Shown here piece by piece: positions 42,230 to 51,673 of a stretch of DNA of 64,000 nucleotides. A model generated the notes under the pieces. The model saw nothing but the letters and a program-made list of their open reading frames with translations, had not been told where the DNA came from and ran no database searches. The stretch's first letter is position 1. Each line of letters begins with the position of its first letter. The stretch is from assembly GCA_934539585.1 (NCBI GenBank), contig CAKTCT010000004.1, positions 43,682-107,681 of the forward strand, read 5' to 3'. The DNA is from an uncultured Oscillospiraceae bacterium (GTDB lineage Bacteria; Bacillota; Clostridia; Oscillospirales; Ruminococcaceae). Both the position numbers and the translations under genes were made by a program.

Positions 42230-45200
42230 TTACGACGCGCCACGCAAAACCACCTGGATTTCCCGCATCCGGTCAAATCCGCCATGGTCCTGGGGTTCCA
42301 GCGGGACTGCGCCCAACTGGAAATGGAACTCCCCGGAGGAAAGCCGGTACGCCTCCTCCAGCTCCGGTCCAACGCTGGCCGAGCCGATCCCGCTCATAAA
42401 ATAGTCGGTATGGACCACCAACGACCCGCTGCGCCGCAGTTCATAGGGGTGCCTGGCCCTGGTCAGTTCTTCCGGCGTATAATCCGAAACATTCAGGGAA
42501 AAGGGCCCTCCGGCGATATACAGACCAACGCCGTCCTCCCGGCGCAGTTCGCAGAAGCGGGTCTGCCAGATGCTGCCGCTTTCCTGGGGGCGCAGATAAT
42601 AGGGCTGCATTTCTTCCGCCGTGGTACGGTAAAGTCCCATGCTGGAAGCCAGGTGCTTATCGACATAGCTCTCTCCGGGGCCCATTCCATAAAAGGAAAC
42701 GCCGCGGAATTCTTCGGCCAGCCGCCATTGCAGCCCGAACCGGGGAAGCCAGGCTGGCAGGTCCTCCCGGATCCGTCCGCGAAGGACGATCCCCAGGATG
42801 CCTTCCCCGGATACGGTATAGACCAGGCTCCCTGTAATCAAGGGCTTTCTGCCATTCACGCCAAGCTGGAAGGGCGCTTCGATGTTTACCGAATCGCCGT
42901 CTCCTTTTTGCAAGCGCACATCCAGGACCTGGGTCAAGGTTCGCCGGTAATCCTCACCGTTTGGCTTTTCCCATATCTGCCGCACGAAGCGGTCGTTGTC
43001 GATGGGCGCTCTCCAAATCGCCAGCCGCAGCGGCTCTTGAAAAAGAGGGACCTCTCCGGCCCAAACCTGCTGGATCATTCCGGTTTCGCGGCTGATCCGA
43101 TAGCGCCATTGCGGGCCTGCAACATCAAAAAAGGCAGAAGTCTCCGCTACGGTCAACGGATGGGCGGGCCGCTTTCCAGCCGCCGGTTTTTCCGGAACGT
43201 CCAGCTTTTGCTGCCACTGGTACAGCACATGACTGGCCGGGGCCCAGAGGGTCTCCGCCGCCAAGATCACCCGGATGTTGAGGAAAACCTCTCCCAAAAG
43301 CCCCTCTTTCCGGTACGGAAGGGGAAACTCCGCTGTATCCCCCGGAGGGGTCCGGATATTCCGAAGTTCTCCCTTCTGCACAACAACGCCGTCCTGGCAG
43401 ATTTCCCAGCAAAGCGCAGCGTTCCCCAGGTCGTCTGCATGGCAGCGGTTGGTCAATCGAATGGCGCCGTCTTTCCCGGCGGCTTCAATATTCACCGGCG
43501 CATACGCCTGCTTTGCTTCCAAAAGGGCGCTGTGGGGGCTGCGGTCCGGGGAGGTCAGCCCATCGGCGCAGAGATTTCCCTGGTGCGCTTTCTCGCCGAA
43601 GTCCCCGCCGTAGCCGTCGTAGACGGTCCCGTCCTTGGCGCGGAGCCGGATGGCGTGATCTGCCCACTCCCAGATGCACCCGCCGCAGAAACGGTCGCTG
43701 CTGTAAAAAATATCCCAGTACCGCTTCAGATCGCCGCAGCTGTTTCCCATTGCGTGGCTGTATTCGCAAACGAACAGCGGCCGCTTTTCGTAGGAGCAAT
43801 CCAAAAACTCCTGAAACCACTGGTACCGCGGGTACATTTTTCCGTATAAGTCCAGATACTCCGCCGTGGATTCCAAATACGCCTGTTCCGCAAAGGAGTG
43901 CTGCGTAAAGGCGCTTTCCATGTGGATCAACCGGCTGCTGTCCCGCTGGCGCAGCCATTTGGCCGTCGCTTCCAGGTTTTCCCCCCAGCCGGATTCGTTT
44001 CCCAGGGACCAGATCACCACACAGGCGCTGTTTTTGTCCCGCTCCACCATCCGTTCCACCCGGTCCAGAATGGCTTTGCGGTAAAGGGGGTCCTTGGCCA
44101 GGGCGTCAAAATCCCCGGCGTACAGGCAGCCGTGGCACTCCAGGTCCGCTTCGTCCACCACATAAAAGCCCAATCGGTCGCACATTTCATAGAACCGCGG
44201 ATCGCAAGGGTAATGGGCGGTGCGGATGGTATTGATGTTGTGCCGCTTCATCTGGATCAAATCCTTCCAGAGGGCTTCCGGCGGCATCACATATCCCGTT
44301 TCCGGATGGGTATCATGGCGGTTGACGCCTTTGAACTTCACCTTTGCGCCATTTATCTCAACGCTGCCCTCCCGGACGCTGATCCTGCGGATGCCGATGC
44401 GCTTGCAGAACCATTCCGTCCCGGTCTTCAAAATCAGGGTGTACAGCGTCGGAATCTCCGCCGACCACAACTTTGGGTGAAAAACGGAGAAGGAAAGTGC
44501 CCCCGCCTGCTCCTCCGAGGAAGCTCTTTGGAGCAGCCGTCCTTCCGGGTCATACAACGACGCAGTAAGAGTGCCTCCGCACCCCCTACGCTGAAATTCG
44601 CAGCAAATCTCCGCCTGATCCAGCGTATCGGACAGCGCCGTCCGGCAGAAAAGGTCCGACAGGCCGCCGCAATCCCGCTCCAACAGGTACACGTCCCGGA
44701 AAATGCCGGACATCCGGATTTTATCCTGGTCGTCCAGGTAGCTCCCATCGCACCACTTTAACACGCATACAGCGATGAGGTTCTCGCCCTCCCGCAACAA
44801 TCCGGTGACATCGAAGGAGCTTTCCGCGTGAGGGACCTGGCTGTACCCCGCAAAAACGCCGTTGAGCCACAGATAAAAGCAGGCGTCCACGCCCTCAAAG
44901 ACCAGGTAATACTCCTTGCCCTCCTTTTTATGAACCGTCACGGTCCGGCGGTAAAGCCCCGCCGGATTCACCCGGGGCACCCGGGGCGGATCGTACAAAA
45001 AAGGGTAGGGGGAGGTCAGGTATTGGGCGGTATCATAGCCGTTGGTCTGCCACATCCCCGGCACAGAAATGGCGCCCCACTGGGAATCGTCGTATTCCAT
45101 CTCCCAGAAGGCTTCCTCCGCCTCCAGAACCGACGGACAAAACCGGAAACGCCATGTCCCGTTGAGGGAATGGAAAAACTCCGAGGACTCCCGGCCCCCT

Positions 45201-45307
45201 CTCTGCGCCTCCTCCTGGCTCCCGTAGGGGATGAGGTACGCCGCCGGTTTTTCGGTCCCCACATGAAGCGCCGTAGGGTCTTCCCAGTATTTTTTCGGAA
45301 AAAGCAT
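42230..45307 (-). CDS. lacZ: Beta-galactosidase (GH2)
   Basis: A 1025-residue GH2 enzyme of LacZ length and architecture: N-terminal jelly roll (SLNGTWRFRFCPSVLEAE), immunoglobulin-like domain, TIM barrel with VKFKGVNRHDTHPETGYV, acid/base Glu in IWSLGNESGWG (near residue 436), nucleophile Glu in FVCEYSHAMGNS (near 513) and the C-terminal LacZ domain 5. No signal peptide, so cytoplasmic; it hydrolyses beta-galactosides brought in by the ABC importer. The next gene upstream ends 24 bp before it; GGAGG is 9 nt before the ATG. Confidence 0.95.
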   Translation of the reverse strand: MLFPKKYWEDPTALHVGTEKPAAYLIPYGSQEEAQRGGRESSEFFHSLNGTWRFRFCPSVLEAEEAFWEMEYDDSQWGAISVPGMWQTNGYDTAQYLTSPYPFLYDPPRVPRVNPAGLYRRTVTVHKKEGKEYYLVFEGVDACFYLWLNGVFAGYSQVPHAESSFDVTGLLREGENLIAVCVLKWCDGSYLDDQDKIRMSGIFRDVYLLERDCGGLSDLFCRTALSDTLDQAEICCEFQRRGCGGTLTASLYDPEGRLLQRASSEEQAGALSFSVFHPKLWSAEIPTLYTLILKTGTEWFCKRIGIRRISVREGSVEINGAKVKFKGVNRHDTHPETGYVMPPEALWKDLIQMKRHNINTIRTAHYPCDPRFYEMCDRLGFYVVDEADLECHGCLYAGDFDALAKDPLYRKAILDRVERMVERDKNSACVVIWSLGNESGWGENLEATAKWLRQRDSSRLIHMESAFTQHSFAEQAYLESTAEYLDLYGKMYPRYQWFQEFLDCSYEKRPLFVCEYSHAMGNSCGDLKRYWDIFYSSDRFCGGCIWEWADHAIRLRAKDGTVYDGYGGDFGEKAHQGNLCADGLTSPDRSPHSALLEAKQAYAPVNIEAAGKDGAIRLTNRCHADDLGNAALCWEICQDGVVVQKGELRNIRTPPGDTAEFPLPYRKEGLLGEVFLNIRVILAAETLWAPASHVLYQWQQKLDVPEKPAAGKRPAHPLTVAETSAFFDVAGPQWRYRISRETGMIQQVWAGEVPLFQEPLRLAIWRAPIDNDRFVRQIWEKPNGEDYRRTLTQVLDVRLQKGDGDSVNIEAPFQLGVNGRKPLITGSLVYTVSGEGILGIVLRGRIREDLPAWLPRFGLQWRLAEEFRGVSFYGMGPGESYVDKHLASSMGLYRTTAEEMQPYYLRPQESGSIWQTRFCELRREDGVGLYIAGGPFSLNVSDYTPEELTRARHPYELRRSGSLVVHTDYFMSGIGSASVGPELEEAYRLSSGEFHFQLGAVPLEPQDHGGFDRMREIQVVLRGAS

Positions 45308-45331
45308 GCCGATCCCTCCGTTTCTATGGCC

Positions 45332-46579
45332 TTAGTCCAGATGCAGGACCACGCCTTGCTCGGTCAGCCGCTGCTGTAGGTCTCGGATGCGGATATCCGC
45401 AACGCGGCCTTTCAGCATAGCCGCCGCCGTTCCGGCTGCTTCTCCGGTGACGGCGCAGGCCGGGATCACCCGGGAAATCTCCCACATGGCGTCTGTGGCC
45501 GAGAAGCACCGGCCTGCTGTCAGCAGGTTCTCCACCTCTATCCCATGGAGGCAGGAAAAGGGAATCTCATATACCGGCCCCTTGGTCCGCCAGTTGCCGA
45601 TCATTCCCACGGAATCCTGAAAGCGCCTTTTGTCGTCTGTCAGGTCCAGCTCCCGCGGCCCCGCCAGCCGCCGGGTCATCCGCAGCTGGGGGATGGTGGG
45701 GACCGAAACCGGCACGATGTCCGGAAGCTCCTCCCGCCGGGCCAAAACGTCATGGAGGATGCTGTGGTGGGCCGTGACGATCATCTCCGTATTATCCCTG
45801 GCGTCCAATCCGCTGTAATAGCGGGGCTCCCCGGAAGGCTTCGGCCGTACGGTTTCCCCCGGAAGGTCCACAAAGCCTTGCATTTTCAGCGCGTAACGGC
45901 CATTGGCAAAGTAGTAGTACCAGGCCGCGTCTACGTTTTTCCCGAAGCAGTGGGTCGTTTCGCCGCTGTAAGCGCAGATGTCTGCATTTCCGGTGGCGTC
46001 CACCACGGCGTTGGCCGTGATGGCGGTCCGGCCGTCGATGTTTTCGACAACCACCGCCTGTATCTTCCGGCCCTCCTTCAAAACGCCGCATATCCGGGTG
46101 TCATACAGCAGCTTCACCCCGGCCTGCAAAAGCAGCCGCTCCACCGTGATGGCAAAGAGGTACGGGTTGTACTGGGCCTGGAACCGCTGCGCCTTCTTTT
46201 CCTCCAGCGTCCCGTTTTCCAGCCATGGCCGGGGATAAAACCGCTCGCAGCCGTACTGGATGGACAGCCGCAGCAGCTCCTCGGCGATGCCGAAACTGAC
46301 CTGGCGGCCCATTCCGTCGCACAGGGGCAGATAAATCGTCACCAGCCCCAGGGTGCCCAGTCCGCCCAACAGGCACTGCTTTTCCACAAGTGTCACCCGT
46401 GCGCCGTTCCGGGCCGCTGCCAGCGCCGCCGCAATCCCCGCCACGCCGCCTCCGGCCACCAGCACGTCGCAGTCATGGGCGACCCGCAGCCGCCGTTCCT
46501 GTTCGGTAATCCACTCCATGGGATACCACCTCGCTTTCTTCGCAAATTGCCCGGCAAGGATTTTCCTCTCACCGTTCAT
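45332..46579 (-). CDS. FAD-dependent oxidoreductase
   Basis: A 415-residue flavoprotein of the FAD_oxidored type. The dinucleotide-binding motif is DVLVAGGGVAGIAAALAAAR (near residue 38), with a GG doublet (GLGTLGLVTIYLPL) and a C-terminal FAD contact (LLTAGRCFSATDAMWEISR). It probably oxidises or reduces a sugar or alcohol; related proteins occur in many glycan loci with no fixed role. The ATG at 46579 forms TAATG with the upstream regulator stop. An internal ATG at 46519 also has a good GAGGTGG site and gives a more usual N-terminus, so the start is uncertain. Confidence 0.85.
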   Translation of the reverse strand: MNGERKILAGQFAKKARWYPMEWITEQERRLRVAHDCDVLVAGGGVAGIAAALAAARNGARVTLVEKQCLLGGLGTLGLVTIYLPLCDGMGRQVSFGIAEELLRLSIQYGCERFYPRPWLENGTLEEKKAQRFQAQYNPYLFAITVERLLLQAGVKLLYDTRICGVLKEGRKIQAVVVENIDGRTAITANAVVDATGNADICAYSGETTHCFGKNVDAAWYYYFANGRYALKMQGFVDLPGETVRPKPSGEPRYYSGLDARDNTEMIVTAHHSILHDVLARREELPDIVPVSVPTIPQLRMTRRLAGPRELDLTDDKRRFQDSVGMIGNWRTKGPVYEIPFSCLHGIEVENLLTAGRCFSATDAMWEISRVIPACAVTGEAAGTAAAMLKGRVADIRIRDLQQRLTEQGVVLHLD

Positions 46580-48765
46580 TAGACCTTCGCCGCCGAACCG
46601 CTGTCCCGACGATAATCGCAGACCCGGATCCCGTAAATCGCCTTGAACTTCTTCCGGAAGCTGGAATCATCGATATACCCCACCATCTGGACGATCTCCT
46701 TCATGGGAAGTTCAGTCTCCCGAAGGAGCCGACAGGCTTTTTCCATTCGGAACCGGGTGAGGTAGTCGATGTAGGACATCCCGGTCCTGGACTTAAATAA
46801 CCGGCTGAGATATGCCTTGTTCATGCCGATGTGCCGGGCCACCAAGTCTGCGGAGAGGTTGCTGTCGGCGTAGTTGGCCTCGATAAAACAGACCGCTTCC
46901 CGGATGAATTCGTCTGAATTCACCGTGTAGCTGCATAGCCGCTGAATGGCTTTTTTCGCCCCGACGGCAAAATCCTTTTCCTTCCCGGGGTCCAGCTTCA
47001 AGGTCTCGCCGATGGCCGGGTCCGTCGTGTTGCCGAAGGTCTTCTGAGCCTCGGCGATAATTACATGCAGAATTTCATACCGCAGATACCGCTTGTGCTC
47101 GCTTAAACACGCGCTGATGGAGATCCGCCGGTTCATGGTCGTGAAAAGCCGAAGGGACTCCTCCTCGTTTCGTTTGGCCAGGGCCTCCTGAAACAGTTCC
47201 AGGCTGTCCTTTTCGTAATTCAGCACCAGCTGAAGGCTTTCCGAGGAGACGTCCCAGCAGCAGATATCCTCCTGCTTCCGGGCGCCCGGCTGGAGGGATT
47301 CTTCCGTCAGTTCCAGGACCTCCTGGTAAGCGTACCGGGCCATTTCCAGGTCCTGATAGGTTCGGCTGATCTTCGCCTGGGCCTGCTCCATTCCCAGTTC
47401 TTTCAGGATGGCGCAGATATGCGCCGCCAGCTCCAGCCGGTTTTGCTTGGTGAAATCCGGGTGGGGGAGCTCTGCAAACAGCATCACCATTTGCCGCTCA
47501 TGAAAATTCTTCACGATATAGAGGTCCGATTGCACATACTCCTCAAAAGCCTCCAGGACCGCCGGGTCGGGGATGGGCACGCAGATGACGCAGAAATGCT
47601 CCTCCAGCAGGCTGATCCCACAGGCTGCCGCGATTTTATTAAAGTCTTCCCGACGGGAAAAAAGGCCGTAAAAGAGCATCTGGGTAATCTGCTGCTTTAA
47701 AATTTCCAGATATTCCCTGGACCGGACCCGGCTGTCGGCGGTCTCCTGCAGATTGCTCCGGATCAGGGAACGCAGATTGGTATACTCGTCCCTTCGCCGG
47801 TTTCCGGCGGCTTCATCGCCTTTCGCCACGGTTTCCAGTTGGCCGATCCGCTTGAGCCGGTCCTTGCTCTGCCAGAGGGAGAGCAGCATGGACAGCAATA
47901 ACCCCAAGGCGATGATCACCAGATTCCAGACCTGATTGTTCCGGACATCCGCCAGAAATATCTGCCGCGGATACTGAAAATCCACCTGGATGCCGCTTAA
48001 AGAAGCGGTCCCGCTTAACGAAACCTGCTCCCGAGTACCGGCGGATTCCCGGTACTGCTCCCCGGATATCCGCTGGTACCTTCCGCCTTCCCACTGAAAA
48101 CACGCCTCGGAACCGCCGGAGGTCAGCCGGAGGAGAACATTCTCCGTATCCGAAAAGCGGGGGAACATCTCCGTCAGCTTGTCATAGGAAATGCAGAAGT
48201 TGATGGAGGTTTCCGTCTGGACCCTTTGGAAAAAGATAGGATAGTGGAGCAAAAAGCATCCGCCGGTTCCTTGCCCGCTTAAAAACACAGAGGAATACCG
48301 TCCCGATTCGATGGCGGCCAGCCCCATTTCTGTACTGGGGGCGTCGCAGCCCAAAAATTGCGCAAAATAGGTGTCCGCGTGGGTGTAACCGTTTAGGGAA
48401 TAAATTTCCTCCGTGCGATAGTATAAAAAGAAATCCGTGATGGTGCTGTCCAGGGTCCCCGCATCCCGCATAATGGCAATGCCCGTCTGGGCGTTTCCAT
48501 AGCTGCTCAGCATGTTCTTGGCGGACAGCGGCGTTTTGTTGGCAATGAGGGTCCCCCGGTCAAAATAGGAGCTGTACAGGCCGTCCATTTTTTCGGCCAC
48601 CGCCTCCAATTGGGCGTTGACGGCGGCCCGTTCTTTTTCCGCCAAAGCCTGCAAGGTGAGTTGGGACACCAAAAGGCTCAGCAGAAACACCGGAAGAAGG
48701 ATCATCACATAGGAAAGCGTAAACTTGGCGATGGACTTTGATTGGCTGGACATAGCGGTCTTCAT
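46579..48765 (-). CDS. Membrane-anchored AraC-family regulator
   Basis: A 728-residue one-component regulator. One N-terminal helix (LSYVMILLPVFLLSLLVSQL), an extracytoplasmic sensor of about 230 residues, a second helix (VWNLVIIALGLLLSMLLSLW), then a cytoplasmic region ending in an AraC double helix-turn-helix (LVARHIGMNKAYLSRLFK, MVGYIDDSSFRKKFKAIYG). There is no receiver or kinase domain, so it senses an external ligand directly, as in the YesN/YtdP-like regulators of Firmicutes glycan loci. It lies between the importer and the enzymes. An ATG at 48753 is an alternative start with a more comfortable ribosome-binding spacing. Confidence 0.9.
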   Translation of the reverse strand: MKTAMSSQSKSIAKFTLSYVMILLPVFLLSLLVSQLTLQALAEKERAAVNAQLEAVAEKMDGLYSSYFDRGTLIANKTPLSAKNMLSSYGNAQTGIAIMRDAGTLDSTITDFFLYYRTEEIYSLNGYTHADTYFAQFLGCDAPSTEMGLAAIESGRYSSVFLSGQGTGGCFLLHYPIFFQRVQTETSINFCISYDKLTEMFPRFSDTENVLLRLTSGGSEACFQWEGGRYQRISGEQYRESAGTREQVSLSGTASLSGIQVDFQYPRQIFLADVRNNQVWNLVIIALGLLLSMLLSLWQSKDRLKRIGQLETVAKGDEAAGNRRRDEYTNLRSLIRSNLQETADSRVRSREYLEILKQQITQMLFYGLFSRREDFNKIAAACGISLLEEHFCVICVPIPDPAVLEAFEEYVQSDLYIVKNFHERQMVMLFAELPHPDFTKQNRLELAAHICAILKELGMEQAQAKISRTYQDLEMARYAYQEVLELTEESLQPGARKQEDICCWDVSSESLQLVLNYEKDSLELFQEALAKRNEEESLRLFTTMNRRISISACLSEHKRYLRYEILHVIIAEAQKTFGNTTDPAIGETLKLDPGKEKDFAVGAKKAIQRLCSYTVNSDEFIREAVCFIEANYADSNLSADLVARHIGMNKAYLSRLFKSRTGMSYIDYLTRFRMEKACRLLRETELPMKEIVQMVGYIDDSSFRKKFKAIYGIRVCDYRRDSGSAAKV

Positions 48766-48799
48766 CCTTTCCTACCGATCCTCCGGCTATTGACGGGGC

Positions 48800-48838
48800 G
48801 CAACCGCAGAGGGACGATACCCGCCCATCTGCGGTTGC
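48800..48838 (-). promoter_or_regulatory. Hairpin between binding-protein and regulator genes
   Basis: An 11-bp perfect stem (GCAACCGCAGA / TCTGCGGTTGC) with a 17-nt loop lies between the two coding regions. It has no T-run on the minus strand, so it probably stabilises the abundant binding-protein message or reduces read-through into the regulator. Confidence 0.55.
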
Positions 48839-48849
48839 GGCAGTAAAAC

Positions 48850-50580
48850 TCAGTGGTACATCCGGGAATAGGCCGCCTGGGCGTATGAAAGAACATCCTG
48901 AAGCCCCATCTGGTCCATGGTAGCCAGGAACTCGTCCCAACCGGCGTCTATATCGGTCACGCCTGTGACAAAGTTAGACCGCGCCGTGGAAATATAGGTG
49001 GAGATATCGGACTGCCGGGTGCTCATGGCTTCCATCTCCTCCTTGGTCTGCACCAGAAGCGGGAAGACTTCCTGGGACTTCACCCGGTTGAGGGCCTTCT
49101 GCACCTTGGCGTTGGTGACGTAGTTGCCGTCTGTTCCGTTGTTGATGATGTCCTCCAACTGGCTGTCCGACGCGCCGGAAATGAACTGCTTGGTGAAGTT
49201 CAGCTGGTAGTCGGCAAAGGCATTGGCAATCTGCACGGTGTAGGAAAACGCCGAGGCGTCGGTGACGCTTTCGTCGTAAAAGCCCTTGGAGGAAGGAATC
49301 TGGTTGCCGTACCCGTCGTCCACGTACTGGAAGGTCTTGCCCTCCTCGCCGAACTTGAAGAAAATCGCGCCTTCCTGGGTGTACTGGTAGTCCAGCAGCC
49401 GGCAAATAGCTTCGGCGTACTTCGTGTTGGCATTGATCAGCGTGTGGGCTCCGGAGGTCACGGTGGTATACAGCGGGAAGATGATCTCATCAGTGTACTG
49501 GGAAGTGGTCCCGGCGAAGAAGTCCCAGTCCTTCAGTTCTTCTGTGTCCGTGCTTTTCAGAGGAGTGCTCAGAGTATCGCTCCAGTGGGAGAACAGGCCC
49601 ACCTTGTCCGACGCCAGCTTCTGGTTATACTCCTCATCGGTCTGGATAAAGCAGGTGTTGTCCAGGAGCTGTTCCTCATACAGCTTGTGCAGGAACTTCA
49701 GATAATCCTTGTAGGCGTCGGTGGTCTCCGCCAGATACACGTTGCCGTCCTGGTCCGCTTGCAGGAGATAATCCGTGGCGCTGCTGTAAATTCCAAAGGC
49801 GGCCCGCAGCACCCACAGCATCCGCTGTCCGCAGTTGGTGTTGTAGGAGAGGGGAATCTCGTCGTTGGGGTCGCCGTTGCCGTTGGCGTCCTGCTCCTTA
49901 AAGGCTTTCAGCACGTCGTAGAGTTCCTCCACCGTCGTCGGCATTTCCTTCCCCACGTTTTTCAGCCACCGGGTGTTGATCCAGGTTTGGTCGTTGGCGC
50001 AGGCCAGGTCCGTGTCTTTAAACTTGGTCAGGCCGTAGATAGCCCCGTCCTCTGCGGTTTCATACTCGGCTACCAGGGGCTTTTCCTCCAGCATCTTGGT
50101 GAAGTTGGGCATCAGGTCCGCGTATTGCAGGATGTCCGCGAAATACCCCTGGCTCCCCCAGATGTTGGCGTCCGACCGGCTGATACTGGCAGAGACCAGA
50201 AGGTCCGGCAGAGCGTTGCTGGCCAGCATCAGGGTCAGCTGGGACCTCCATGCGTCGCCCATGTAGTCCGTACATTCCATCTTGATGCCCATTTTCTCCT
50301 CAATGGCCTTGACGACGTACTTTTCCTGCCAGTTTCCGGCCACCTGGGTGCTGTGCATCCCGGCCACCGTAATGGTGATGGGCTCGTTACAGATCGGGAA
50401 GCCGGTCTTGTTGTAGTACAGCGCTTCCTCCGCTCCGGAGGATACCGCCGAAGAAGGGGCGCTTTCCGAAGAAGCAGGAGAAGACGAAACTGGGGCCGTC
50501 CCGGTACAAGCCGTGGCAGAAAGGGCTGTCAGCGCTGCCAGTACCAGACCCAACGATTTTTTGAGCTTTGTGTTTTTCAT
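48850..50580 (-). CDS. Extracellular solute-binding lipoprotein (glycan importer)
   Basis: A 576-residue lipoprotein with lipobox LSATAC (Cys25), a Ser-rich linker (residues 27-50) and a large family-1 solute-binding domain (FPICNEPITITVAGMHSTQV, MPNFTKMLEEKPLVAEY, ADYQLNFTKQFISGASD). It resembles LplA/YtcQ-type oligosaccharide receptors. The permeases are encoded just upstream, an order unlike the first importer in this window where the receptor is upstream. It has its own promoter at 50677 and GGAGG 9 nt before the ATG. Confidence 0.92.
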   Translation of the reverse strand: MKNTKLKKSLGLVLAALTALSATACTGTAPVSSSPASSESAPSSAVSSGAEEALYYNKTGFPICNEPITITVAGMHSTQVAGNWQEKYVVKAIEEKMGIKMECTDYMGDAWRSQLTLMLASNALPDLLVSASISRSDANIWGSQGYFADILQYADLMPNFTKMLEEKPLVAEYETAEDGAIYGLTKFKDTDLACANDQTWINTRWLKNVGKEMPTTVEELYDVLKAFKEQDANGNGDPNDEIPLSYNTNCGQRMLWVLRAAFGIYSSATDYLLQADQDGNVYLAETTDAYKDYLKFLHKLYEEQLLDNTCFIQTDEEYNQKLASDKVGLFSHWSDTLSTPLKSTDTEELKDWDFFAGTTSQYTDEIIFPLYTTVTSGAHTLINANTKYAEAICRLLDYQYTQEGAIFFKFGEEGKTFQYVDDGYGNQIPSSKGFYDESVTDASAFSYTVQIANAFADYQLNFTKQFISGASDSQLEDIINNGTDGNYVTNAKVQKALNRVKSQEVFPLLVQTKEEMEAMSTRQSDISTYISTARSNFVTGVTDIDAGWDEFLATMDQMGLQDVLSYAQAAYSRMYH

Positions 50581-50676
50581 GGGTTCTTGCCTCCAAAATA
50601 TATTTTTCGCCGCAGAATTTCGGTGTCAGAGCCTTACCGGTCAGGCCCCCGCCGTTTTGCGCCTGCTCCTATTCCC

Positions 50677-50705
50677 ATTATAGCAAATCGAACATTCGGC
50701 GCAAA
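50677..50705 (-). promoter_or_regulatory. Internal promoter for the binding-protein gene
   Basis: TATAAT (50677-50682), with TGC directly before it as an extended -10, is 17 bp from TTTGCG (50700-50705). It would allow extra receptor synthesis independently of the permease transcript. Confidence 0.6.
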
Positions 50706-50745
50706 GCCGTCTTTCCAAATTTCCCCGGCAAAATGACGAGAGAAC

Positions 50746-51660
50746 TTACCCCTTGACCGCTCCAATCATAACGCCTTTTGCAAAAAACTTTTGCAGGAAG
50801 GGGTAGAGGATCAACATCGGCAGCGTTGACACCACGATAACGCCGTACTTGACTAGGTTGGCGGTTTCCGCCTCCTGCAGCATGGCGGCCATCTCCTCTG
50901 CCGACAGCGTACCGGACTCCATGGCCGCGCTTGCGAAGGTGCTGAGGGAGAGAATCTCCCGCAAAAATACCTGCAAGGGGTACAGGGCGCGGTCCTTGAT
51001 GTAGATCATCGCGCCGAAGTAGCTGTTCCAGTGACCGACGCCGTAGTACAGCGCCATAACCACGACAATGGGCGCCGACAACGGCAAAACGACTTTGGTA
51101 AAGAGTTTAAAGTCGCTGCACCCATCCAAAAAAGCGGCCTCGTGCAGCTCCCAGGGAATGGTGGAGGAGAAAAAGGTCCGGGAAACGATCAGGTTATAGG
51201 TCGATACCGCCCCCGGAAGCAGCAGCACCCACCGGGTATTGATGAGTCCCAGCATCCGAAGGTTCATGTAGTTGGGGATCAAGCCGCCGCCGATGTACAT
51301 GGTGATCAGGAACAACGTCATAACGATGCCGTTTCCCGGAACGTCCCTCCGGGAAAGCCCGTAAGCGCAGGTCAGCGTCACCGCCAGGTTGATGATGGTT
51401 CCTACAAAGGTATAGAACAGGGTATTGGCGTATCCGGTCCAAATCTCTGCGTATTGCAGGATGTACTGATACCCGCGGAGAGTGAGTCCTACCGGCCATA
51501 GGATCATTTTTCCGGCGGACACCGCCACCGGGTCGCTGACCGAAGCGCTTACGACGAACAGCAGAGGGTACAGCGTAATGACGGAAAACAGAATCAGCAG
51601 TATACTGTTGATCACGCCGAAGACGCGGTCTTCTCTGCACATGCGAATACTTTTTTTCAA
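50746..51660 (-). CDS. ABC sugar permease, LplC type
   Basis: A 304-residue six-helix permease with the EAA loop (ELHEAAFLDGCSDFKLFTKV) and the family C-terminus (FLQKFFAKGVMIGAVKG), nearly the same ending as the first importer's permease (FVQKNFVKGIAVGAVKG). The start is a TTG at 51660: AAAGGAGG lies 7 nt upstream, while the longer frame to 51720 runs back into the preceding gene. It pairs with the permease at 51674. As for the first importer, no ATPase gene is nearby. Confidence 0.88.
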   Translation of the reverse strand: MKKSIRMCREDRVFGVINSILLILFSVITLYPLLFVVSASVSDPVAVSAGKMILWPVGLTLRGYQYILQYAEIWTGYANTLFYTFVGTIINLAVTLTCAYGLSRRDVPGNGIVMTLFLITMYIGGGLIPNYMNLRMLGLINTRWVLLLPGAVSTYNLIVSRTFFSSTIPWELHEAAFLDGCSDFKLFTKVVLPLSAPIVVVMALYYGVGHWNSYFGAMIYIKDRALYPLQVFLREILSLSTFASAAMESGTLSAEEMAAMLQEAETANLVKYGVIVVSTLPMLILYPFLQKFFAKGVMIGAVKG

Positions 51661-51673
51661 CGCGGCCCCTCCT

